NCBI RefSeq assembly: GCF_000003815.2
Contig: NC_049993.1
Location: 19,464,836-19,506,629, forward strand
Direction: 5' to 3'
Length of the DNA stretch: 41,794 nt
Source: Branchiostoma floridae
Lineage: Eukaryota; Chordata; Leptocardii; Amphioxiformes; Branchiostomatidae
Positions 10,288 to 19,284 of this stretch are shown here, in pieces (the first letter of the stretch is position 1; each line of letters begins with the position of its first letter). Under the pieces are notes generated by a model, which saw nothing but the letters and a program-made list of their open reading frames with translations, had not been told where the DNA came from and did no database searches. The position numbers and the translations under genes were made by a program.

Positions 10288-10374
10288 ACGTCATCAACGT
10301 CTGTGCACATTAACATTTGTGTACAACGTCATGTATAACGTAGTATGACGTCATTACGTCGGCAGCAAGCACGT
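10288..10374. promoter_or_regulatory. ACGT-core (bZIP-type) site cluster, copy A
   Basis: Seven ACGT cores in 87 bp (10288, 10297, 10326, 10338, 10348, 10356, 10371), including a full CRE palindrome TGACGTCA at 10346-10353 and ATTACGTC. CRE/ATF and NFIL3-type bZIPs bind such cores. The cluster lies 4 kb downstream of the NFIL3 copy; binding is not shown. Confidence 0.4.
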
Positions 10375-10500
10375 TTTACAATACCAAATATTTACAGGCT
10401 CTTTTTAAATATATATAATACAGAATTACACGATACAATCCACTCTAAGTGGTTATAGTACAAGGCCACACAACGCTGAATTTATGAATGACATTTCTGC

Positions 10501-10506
10501 TTTATT
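10501..10506 (-). terminator. Candidate poly(A) signal, NFIL3 copy A
   Basis: AATAAA on the - strand (TTTATT on +), conserved at 17976-17981 in unit B. It would give 3'UTRs of about 4.1 kb for A and 1.3 kb for B. Other hexamers are possible. Confidence 0.3.
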
Positions 10507-10621
10507 AGAAAGTAAGGACTTCCGATAAAATTTTCGTTTCAAACAAAATTTACTTCTTTTTCTCTCACATCAGATTTTGGATTTCCAGAGGGATGTCATC
10601 CATAAGGTTGTGTTGACATGG

Positions 10622-10680
10622 CCTTATATAGCACGATCACGTGAGCACAATTTTATGCACACGTGATCTTCTCCTCCAAT
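10622..10680 (-). promoter_or_regulatory. CCAAT / twin E-box / TATA module, copy A
   Basis: Reading the - strand: an inverted CCAAT (ATTGG, 10680-10676), two CACGTG E-boxes (10665-10660 and 10643-10638, 22 bp apart) and then TATATAAGG (10630-10622). The order and spacing look like a core promoter. The same block is at 18080-18156 in unit B. No downstream coding exon can be assigned with confidence. Confidence 0.35.
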
Positions 10681-11448
10681 GGACGGAAAGCGGTTCCCCT
10701 GACATGCGCGTCAGTGACACAAACAAACATTTCACCAAGAACGGGTTAATTTTCTATCACTACTAACTACAGCACAGTCACCTCGGAAAGTCTCTCAAAA
10801 ATACATGGAGGCATATTCCGTATTAAGATACGCGCTACTGTCTTAAATATATTAGCGGTTCAGGTCGCACGGCCATATTATATATATTTATTTCGAAAAT
10901 ACACAAGAACGTTTAGAATGGTACTGTTAGTATAACAGATCTTCTTGTCATACATTGCTGTAAATAAGCATCGACCAACGTGGATAGTATTTCTTCTCAA
11001 TTCGCGGGCAAAGAGGTGCCATAAGTTCATTTTTAACGACATACTTTGATAGCAGGAAGGAAACATGGAGTCTTTCTGTGTGTGAGTTTTTGAAAGCGAT
11101 GTTGCTGCCTGCAGCGTAGGTAAGCACCCCCCGTCTGTCAACGAAAGTCAAGTTCGTGATATTCAACGGACCCTCTGGCAAGTCGGAGGGTGATACAGAT
11201 AGTCTACAATGCATTGTTCCTCAACCTTTGTGGCGTTCAACGCGAACTGTGGCGACTTCAAGTTCAAGTTGGTTCATAAGAATTCAAAGTTCAAACTCGT
11301 GGTTGAAATGTCCCCGAGCCGACGTCGGAACGATTTTGGAGCCGGTGTTGGAGCGAAGACCTGTCCGCGGTGCTAATTTCCGCCTCGTAAGCGGTCGTTG
11401 CCATTTGCAAATGTCGATGCCATGTCGCAGAACGGCACACTTCACGTT

Positions 11449-14202
11449 CTCTGTTGACTTAAGATGGCCCAGGGCATATGAGCCTTACTTTCAAAGTCCT
11501 GTAGGAAAATTGTCATAACTTCGTCATAGAAGCTTGAAAATGCCTCAAATCTGGTGTATACGAAAAACACAACTATAAGAATGCAAACATGAGTCATTTA
11601 TGAAGTTACATACTCTGAATTTTGAGATATTACAATTTATTATGATGTATAATTTTTCCAACAAAATGTAGTCTAGAAAACCATTCCCAACGCGCAAATT
11701 ACATGAAATTTTTTTAGTACATACTTACATATGTTCCCTTTCAGAACTAGTGAGATTTATTGAGAAACATGTTCCTGCTCTGTGAAAAATATTGATTTTT
11801 TCACATTTATGCATATAATTTTAGGGTACCTTTTTCTATAATCACCTTGTAACTCAAAACAAAGACCATATACAATATATTCAACTACACCTGAGTGTAG
11901 AACAGGACATTTCCAACGATTTAATTTCCTTTTCAATCATTCTAAGTCATTGCTACCGTTTTCTACAAAGGTTTGAAGTTTGTACCATCAATTTTTACCC
12001 TGTAAGCCATGTTTTAGTAAATCTGCCCATCACTCAACGTGACAGGTCGTAATTAGCACCTCCATGGGAAGGAATTAGCTGTAATTTGCACTTGTGCCAT
12101 GACAAAAGAACCAAGGTTTATTGTTATGCGTAGACTAGTCTGTTGGTATAAACAGTTGTTTTGTAGCAAGATTGTTATCATGCTCATAGAACGAGAAAAG
12201 TTTTAGGCAGTCTTAGAGAATCAGTCTCTCTATTCTACAAGATGGATTCTACAAGATGCACATCCAGAAAGCCGTACAAAATGTAAAAGTAGGGTTCAAG
12301 CGCCACCAACTGGGCCGGGCATTTTGGCCCCGCAGCGCGGCTTTGAATCCCTGGTGTCAAGAGACTGTACTATTCGGCAAAAACTCAGCAAAATTCGCTC
12401 AAAACAAGTCTGACTTTGCCTCTGTTGCAGTCTTCGAACGGGGCTGGTTTTTATTGGGGATGGGGGGGGGGGGGGTGGTTGGTTCGCGATTTTCAACTTT
12501 TAGCTACGTTTTCATGCGCCGGGAAAGGGTTTTTGCCCAAGGAGCTTGGTTTGCCGAGGAAGGGAGTTTGCCGTGGCATAAGATAGCATCATTAGCTTGG
12601 GAAGGAAGGCGGAGGCTAATGAAACTCCTCACTAATACTATCTTATGCTACCGCAAGTTCTGCTTGGAGATAAGTTATATAGCTCAGATATTAACCTCCT
12701 TGCTCAATACATTACAACCTCCTTGACTCAATACTGCCAAACTGGGGTATGAAATGACGCGATTTTGGTCCAACAATTTTTTCGAACGCTCCAGAATAGA
12801 ACAGAGAGCCAAATTGTGTGCTTTGAGAAGTAAGACATAATACGGGTTGCTATAGTTTGCATGAAATAGTGTATAAAACTGACCATGAGGACAACAAATC
12901 ATTAGAGAATACTATGCAATCTACAGCCATAATGATTCTGGCCTGTCGCCATGTTTGTTATCATTACTGATTAGAATGTTTGTTTTGGGCTGTCAGAGTA
13001 AAATTGCCCATGATGAAAAGAATTTTAAATCCACCCAAATGCATGTACAGTATACTTCGATGTGTAAACTTTTGTAGAAAAACGTGAAAAAAGTGCCATT
13101 GGTCTCCTCCTTCTATATTTCCCCCAAGACAATTGTACATAAGTTGTGTTATTTGGAGGTTGGTCCAGGCAGACAACCATATATATGATCTAGGCCGACA
13201 AAGGAAAATAGCCACACTAATTCAACTCGTATGTTCTTTTCTTTTTATAGCTAGAATCCTGTGCTTCCCTTATCAGAAACGCCCATGTTGGTGAAATGCC
13301 CTTTCCCCGGCCGTCATATTGGGCAAAAAAGTCTGGTCATTTAGGGCAAGGAGTTTATATAGAAATATATAGGGTGTCTTCTATTTAATGTGTTTATGTA
13401 GGTGCTGTGCTCTTTTGCAGTTTACCTGAAGCACTTCAAGTATGATGCATAACATTTTTGATAAATGTTTATAGAGCAGCGGGAGTGGTTAAACTTTCAG
13501 AAGCATGTCAAATACTTCAAACATCTATCTGAGTATGAGACTGTGATTTTTCCCCCATATCTTTTGTATGGGTTAGATTGTAGTTCTCCCTGGTTGTGAA
13601 GAAGGTACCTTTTGTTTGTCGTTCACACCCGGACAGAGACAAAAGACCAGACTACACATACGCCGTGGCAAATACAACTTTTACAATGGCTGCCCTGCTG
13701 AAATTTAGGATTGAACAAAGAAGCTTCCATGTTTGCTGTGATTGACAAACTCAAAAGTGTCATATTTAAGTGTCAAATTTATGGTTAAAGAAAATGAATC
13801 AATAAGAAAAAAGAAATGACGATTAGAAAATAGAATGAAAGTTAATCAAAGCGCGTGCATTCCCATATCCCCATTCAGCGTTTCACAGATGTGTATTGTT
13901 TCTTGTTTTGTCGAAATCATTAGCGGTCATGAACCAGTATTCTGTATGTGTAAACACACGACTGTCTTGTCCTTTCCTTTGCACTTCCTCAGATTTTAGA
14001 TATTGAGTGCGAGCAATTACCTCACCAGGACAGATTAGCGCCAAGTTGGTTCATAAGAATTCAAGTTTAAACTCGTGGTTAAAATGTCCCCGAGCCGACG
14101 TCGGAACGAATTTGGAGCTTGGCTCATTTCAATATTCAAGTACCTAATAATCATATTTAAATGAGATATCTGGCAAGGCAGGCCTGGGCAATCTTAAGTG
14201 AA
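11449..14202. mobile_element. 2.75-kb insertion in unit A, absent from unit B
   Basis: Unit B reads straight through at CACTTCACGTTGTAATAG. In unit A TTCACGTT is present on both sides (11441-11448 and 14203-14210), an apparent 8-bp target duplication. Near the edges TTGACTTAAGATGGCCCAGG (from 11454) and the complement of CCTGGGCAATCTTAAGTGAA (to 14202) are imperfect inverted repeats. No transposase is recognisable. The interior holds a G-run near 12465-12478, a fragment of the palindromic MITE (12573-12676) and, at 14043-14118, a 76-bp copy of host sequence. A hAT-like non-autonomous element is one reading; a deletion in B between the 8-bp repeats is the other. Confidence 0.55.
12573..12676. 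mobile_element. Fragment of palindromic TAATCTCC-family MITE
   Basis: GTGGCATAAGATAGCATC on the left and ACTATCTTATGCTACCGC, then AAGTTCTGCTTGGAGATA, on the right match the arms of the elements at 28177-28351 and 33023-33177. The outer left arm is missing. Confidence 0.55.
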
Positions 14203-14210
14203 TTCACGTT

Positions 14211-14581
14211 GTAATAGCTCCGTCAGCAATACCTTGATTATGTCCTCTGGATTGGAGGATTAGCTGTTTAGAATTAGAATTTCTTGACCCCTGCACCTCT
14301 TTCTAATTTGAAAAAAAAAATCTTCACGATATAGCCGTACATATCCAATTGAAATGTAGCACTTTATACGAATATCGTCGAAGAGGTTCAGCAGTCACGT
14401 ATGAATACAGTTACTACAATTTTTCTTCCAACGGTGACAGCATTTCATACGTTTTTGCACCCCGAGAAAAGTCACGATTTCCGCGAATACGGCATCAACA
14501 GTTCCGCGATGTGGTACCGAATGTTCCCAAATGGCAACAACCTGGTAGCGCGACAGAAACGCACGTGGAGAGTTAGTTTAG
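14211..14581 (-). other. Probable 3'UTR of NFIL3 copy A
   Basis: Directly follows the stop codon on the - strand and is essentially identical to 18914-19284 in unit B. The overlapping + strand ORFs are present in both copies only because the DNA is duplicated. Confidence 0.5.
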
Positions 14582-16003
14582 TTAGATCAGGCTGTCCACA
14601 CTGTGCGGAGACCCGTCGATGCTGTCGACCTCAGCGAAGCTGATGGCTTCTCTCTTCTTGTCCAGCATGTGTTTCAGGGTGAATATCTCCGCAGAGAGGA
14701 GGGAGACCTCCTGGCGAAGGTGGCTGTTCTCGGCCTGGAGGTGCGTGGAGCGCGAGGTGTGGTAGCTCACCATCATCCTCCGGAGCTCTCTGCTCCGCCG
14801 CGCCTTCTCGCTGTTCCGCCGCCGCTTCTCCTGGACGTCGGGGTCCACGCCACTGTCGGAGCTCTGCTGCTGTTGTAGTTGGGAGTGGCGCTCGTCCTGT
14901 TGGTCATCGTTGTGGCTGATGTTGTTGTTGGTCTGCAGTTCTGGTCTCTCGCCGGTAGGGTGCTCGCCTGTGAGCGTGGGCATGACGGGGGAGTCCGGCG
15001 AGGTGTCGTCGGCGCTGTCGCCGCTGTGGTAGGCCGACTCGTCGCGGTACTGCGATGACAGCTTCAGCCGGAGCTTGTGCGGGAGGCACTTCTCGTCGCC
15101 CCACTTCAGGATGGAGCTGCGGGCCGCCGGGCTGAGGCTGGGCGGGCGCGTCGGCTCCTGCTCCCGAGCGGCCGGCGAGCTGCGGTCGCTCAAGCTGCTG
15201 TTGTCGTCCTCGGAACTTTTTCTCAACCGCTCCTTGGCGAAACTGAGGTCTACGGCCTGTTGCGTGACGCCCGCCGGCGGCATCTCTTCCGTTGTGCCCG
15301 AGCTTTCCGTGTCCCACTGCGAACGGTCACTACTTAGAACGGGCTGTTGAGGTTTGGTCTCGGCTGCGTCGTACGCGGCGTATCTAGAAGTCGCCAGGTG
15401 TCGCTGCTGATACTCTATGTCCCGTTGACGATCGTACCACGCCTGCTGCTGCTGCTCCTGTATGTGGGGGTACCCTGGCGACAACCCGTTCATGTACGGC
15501 TGCGTGTAGACGGCGCTGCGCTCTCCTCCCGCGTACACGTGCGGGTACTGCACGGCCGGGGGGCTGGGCGGGCCCGCCAGGTACTGCCGCTGCGGGCCCG
15601 ACGTCACCTCCGTCAGCCGCTGCTTCATGGCGTACATTTCCGCCCGGAGGCGCGCGTTCTCCTGGGTCAGCTGCAGCACGCGCGTCTCCAGGACCATGTC
15701 GTTCAGCCGCCGCTTCTCGCGCGACCGCTTCGCCGCCTCGTTGTTCTTGCGGCGCTTGTCCCAGTACGCGCCGTCCTTCTTCTCCTCGGGGATGAACTCC
15801 CGACGCTTCCGCGACGACAGCACGTCCTTCCGCCGCGCGTTCAGCACCCTCTGCAGCTCCACCGACTCCCCTGGCATGGCAACCGCATCCCCCATCTCCA
15901 TCATCTGGCTGGCGGCGAGCGCGTGCTGGTCCGAGTCGTACATGGCGTCCGTGCTGTCCGCCGCGTGCTCCATGACGTGTTCGATCCCGTCTTCCTTCAC
16001 CAT
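14582..16003 (-). CDS. NFIL3: NFIL3/E4BP4-family transcription factor with two bZIP domains, copy A
   Basis: Intronless 473-aa coding exon, as in vertebrate NFIL3. Residues 67-133 form a canonical NFIL3 b[23 protein letters not shown], then [18 protein letters not shown], with basic-region N87 and R95 and zipper L105, L112, L119, M126. CLPHKLRLK (306-314) matches a segment of vertebrate NFIL3. AVDLS (250-254) resembles a CtBP-type motif. Residues 393-443 form a second bZIP-like domain (N397, R405, L422, L429, L436, L443). The middle is rich in Q, S and P. The start ATG has a strong Kozak (GCCATGG), with no upstream ATG in the 129-nt 5'UTR. NFIL3 proteins bind RTTAYGTAAY sites, mostly as repressors in clock, immune and metabolic control; that role here is inferred. 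The gene converges on SLC38A9. Confidence 0.92.
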   Translation of the reverse strand: MVKEDGIEHVMEHAADSTDAMYDSDQHALAASQMMEMGDAVAMPGESVELQRVLNARRKDVLSSRKRREFIPEEKKDGAYWDKRRKNNEAAKRSREKRRLNDMVLETRVLQLTQENARLRAEMYAMKQRLTEVTSGPQRQYLAGPPSPPAVQYPHVYAGGERSAVYTQPYMNGLSPGYPHIQEQQQQAWYDRQRDIEYQQRHLATSRYAAYDAAETKPQQPVLSSDRSQWDTESSGTTEEMPPAGVTQQAVDLSFAKERLRKSSEDDNSSLSDRSSPAAREQEPTRPPSLSPAARSSILKWGDEKCLPHKLRLKLSSQYRDESAYHSGDSADDTSPDSPVMPTLTGEHPTGERPELQTNNNISHNDDQQDERHSQLQQQQSSDSGVDPDVQEKRRRNSEKARRSRELRRMMVSYHTSRSTHLQAENSHLRQEVSLLSAEIFTLKHMLDKKREAISFAEVDSIDGSPHSVDSLI

Positions 16004-16132
16004 GGCAAGGCGTTTGACTGACAGGTGGTTCGGAAGGTGTTCCCCACGGGTGGATGGTCGAACAGAGCTGATTGCTTCTAGAGGCGAGTCTCAAAGTTCG
16101 GTACTTGGTCCAGGAAACTCCTACCACCGGAC

Positions 16133-16134
16133 CT
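16133..16134 (-). other. 5'UTR splice acceptor of NFIL3 copy A
   Basis: On the - strand TTCTTGTGTTTCTTCAG precedes GTCCGGTGGTAGG, 129 nt before the start codon. This is a good acceptor and implies an upstream non-coding exon, as in vertebrate NFIL3. Homology with copy B stops 30 bp inside this intron. Confidence 0.6.
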
Positions 16135-16469
16135 GAAGAAACACAAGAACAGAAAACAAGCCATACATTACAAGGTCTGATTGATGTATTGCTCCGAGTG
16201 GACACCCTGAAATAGATCCTAGCCAAAAACTGAACGGCTGCATGGACGCATGTTTTTAGCGGTGGGAAATTCCCTTTTGGCCAGCCGAACTGATATCAAA
16301 AGTTAGATTGGTGAAAGCTTGCTTGTAACTAAAGAAATTAGCAGGTAAAGTTGTGCAGCCGCGCGCTAGGTCGGAGGTACACAGTCCTGGGTTCTGAGTG
16401 GTGCGGTTGGTTGTACACTAACAGCGAAAAGGTGCCTTTTGTGGGGATTGACTAATCGTAGCCGTACAG

Positions 16470-16660
16470 TAGCAGGAGGGAGGAAACGAGGTATGCCAAG
16501 GAAGACTTGGCTGGACAACATAAAGGTCTGGACTGGCCTAAGCACTGAACAACTGATCAAAGGGGCAGAGGACAGAACGAGATGGGCAAAGATCACCGCT
16601 ACTAGAAGTCGTGGAGCCCCTACGACCACTGTGGTTATGGGCCGGGAGTGAGAGCGAGTG
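16470..16660 (+). mobile_element. LINE ORF2 C-terminal remnant
   Basis: Encodes GGRKRGMPRKTWLDNIKVWT, then GLSTEQLIKGAEDRTRWAKI, then ...GAPTTTV and a stop. This GRPRKTWLDNI...DRxRW pattern is the standard end of many non-LTR retrotransposon ORF2 proteins. About 60 codons remain. The rest of the spacer between units A and B (16163-17074) shows no gene, apart from an RFX-like motif near 17001. Confidence 0.7.
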
Positions 16661-17763
16661 AGTTTGTAATTGCTATAAAAAAAGAACCTGTGTGTATAGT
16701 TGACGTTGGCAATTTTTCCCACGATATCCCACGGTAAATGTGCTCAACACACGAACATAGAATGGAAAATCTGCTGATATTTCACGTAGCTTCCATTATG
16801 AACGCGCCCATGTAAACCACGAATTTTAACATAGAAGTCTACCTGAAGAAAAAAATTCATCAATGAGACGTTACATAAAAATGTAAAATATTCATTAAAA
16901 GAATCAACGAATAGCGCTGGAGCCAAAATTTGAAAAGGTTTATAACCGGGCGCCATCCCGCATGTTTTGACTGTAGATCACGCCGTGTGCCTATGTCTGT
17001 TACCATGGTCACGGACGAGTCTACATTTCCAAGGGGCGTTATTATTGCTCTTTGTCTTGTATCGTACTCTTCTACAATTAGTAAAATCCACTATCAGAAT
17101 GATGTTACCAACTGTAAGCTAACATCAAAAAGTAAATATGGTCTTTAGTCGATCTATTTGTCAATGTATAAAGAAACGGAGATAAAAATGTTTTGCCAAC
17201 ATGAAAATGAAAGAAGACGTAAGAAAATAAATGTAAGAAAAACTTTTGATTTCTTAATGTTTGATTTTTTTTAGTTGTTCTATAAGTATGATGCGTTGAG
17301 ATCTTTCTTCACTTCTGCCCAGTCATAAGGTGCTATAGTGACAGTGATATCAACACCCTGTTGTCAAAAATACATCGAGCTTGTTGATGATTTCACCAAA
17401 CATTTACTTGGGTTCAGTAGGGTGGTTTTGTTTCTTAACTCATTTCAAATGACAGGTGGCTTTTCTGGGTTGCCTTTCCCAAAAAATTAAGGCATCTCTG
17501 AGAGGAACGATCATGTTTGTCTGACGCTAACCATATATGCACACACAGACACACACACATGTTCACATGATAGACACACTCACACTTATACACACACACA
17601 TACACTCATACACAGTAAGAAAAAACAACAAAGAGAAATGTTTTTAACTTTTGTATTAAAGTCCATCGGAAAGCACACTTCGCAGAACAGCTTTCTGAGT
17701 GCAAAAGTCCACGGGAAAATAAAGTAACTCCAGAAAATACCATCTTTTGAACATCTGTGTACA

Positions 17764-17849
17764 ACGTCATCAACGTCTGTGCACATAACATTTGTGTACA
17801 ACGTCATGTATAACGTAGTATGACGTCATTACGTCGGCAGCAAGCACGT
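17764..17849. promoter_or_regulatory. ACGT-core site cluster, copy B
   Basis: The same seven ACGT cores and TGACGTCA are retained in unit B, 1.4 kb downstream of the second NFIL3 copy because the insertion is absent. Confidence 0.4.
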
Positions 17850-18113
17850 TTTACAATACCAAATATTTACAGGCTCTTTTTAAATATATATAATACAGAA
17901 TTACACGATACAATCCACTCTAAGTGGTTATAGTACAAGGCCACACAACGCTGAATTTATGAATGACATTTCTGCTTTATTAGAAAGTAAGGACTTCCGA
18001 TAAAATTTTCGTTTCAAACAAAATTTACTTCTTTTTTTTCTCACATCAGATTTTGGATTTCCAGAGGGATGTCATCCATAAGGTTGTGTTGACATGGCCT
18101 TATATAGCACGAT

Positions 18114-18141
18114 CACGTGAGCACAATTTTATGCACACGTG
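18114..18141 (-). promoter_or_regulatory. Twin E-box module, copy B
   Basis: CACGTG at 18114-18119 and 18136-18141 next to TATATAAGG on the - strand, identical to unit A. Confidence 0.35.
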
Positions 18142-19284
18142 ATCTTCTCCTCCAATGGACGGAAAGCGGTTCCCCTGACATGCGCGTCAGTGACACAAAC
18201 AAACATTTCACCAAGAACGGGTTAATTTTCTATCACTACTAACTACAGCACAGTCACCTCGTAAAGTCTCTCAAAAATACATGGAGGCATATTCCGTATT
18301 AAGACACGCGCTACTGTCTTAAATATATTAGCGGTTCAGGTCGCACAGCCATATTATATATATTCATTTCGAAAATACACAAGAACGTTTAGAATGATAC
18401 TGTTAGTATAACAGATCTTGTTGTCATACATTGCTGTCCATAAGCATCGACCAACATGGATAGTATTTCTTCTCAATTCGCGGGCAAAGAGATGCCATAA
18501 GTTCATTTTTTAACGACACACTTTGATAGCAGGAAGGAAACATGGAGTCTTTCTGTGTGTGAGTTTTTGAAAGCGATGTTGCTGCCTGCAGCGTAGGTAA
18601 GCACCCCCCGTCTGTCAACGAAAGTCAAGTTCGTGATATTCAACGGACCCTCTGGCAAGTCGGAGGGTGATACAGATAGTCTACAATGCATTGTTCCTCA
18701 ACCTTTGTGGCGTTCAACGCGAACTGTGGCGACTTCCAAGTTCAAGTTGGTTCATAAGAATTCAAGTTTAAACTCGTGGTTAAAATGTCCCCGAGCCGAC
18801 GTCGGAACGAATTTGGAGCGAAGACCTGTCCGCGGTGCTAGTTTCCGCCTCGTAAGCGGTCGTTGCCATTTGCAAATGTCGATGCCATGTCGCAGAACGG
18901 CACACTTCACGTTGTAATAGCTCCGTCAGCAATACCTTGATTATGTCCTCTGGATTGGAGGATTAGCTGTTTAGAATTAGAATTTCTTGACCCCTGCACC
19001 TCTTTCTAATTTGAAAAAAAAAATCTTCACGATATAGCCGTACATATCCAATTGAAATGTAGCACTTTATACGAATATCGTCGAAGAGGTTCAGCAGTCA
19101 CGTATGAATACAGTTACTACAATTTTTCTTCCAACGGTGACAGCATTTCATACGTTTTTGCACCCCGAGAAAAGTCACGATTTCCGCGAATACGGCATCA
19201 ACAGTTCCGCGATGTGGTACCGAATGTTCCCAAATGGCAACAACCTGGTAGCGCGACAGAAACGCACGTGGAGAGTTAGTTTAG

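Larger units (their letters stand above)
9592..16162. repeat. Segmental duplication unit A
   Basis: Direct tandem duplicate of 17075-20853, containing one NFIL3-type gene and its 3' flank. Homology begins at CAATTAGTAA (moderate identity to about 9827), is near-perfect afterwards, is interrupted by a 2.75-kb insertion, and ends at the shared AACAAGCC in the 5'UTR intron. Confidence 0.92.

Noticed and set aside
12256-12726. 156-aa + strand ORF.
   Set aside because: It crosses a poly-G run and a MITE fragment, lies wholly in the insertion absent from unit B, and has no domain I recognise.
15347-16021. 224-aa + strand ORF rich in Arg/Leu/Val (also 20050-20712) and other long frames over the NFIL3 exons, including a 280-aa - strand frame.
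   Set aside because: Shadow frames of a GC-rich coding exon. They repeat in both copies only because the DNA is duplicated and have no recognisable domain.
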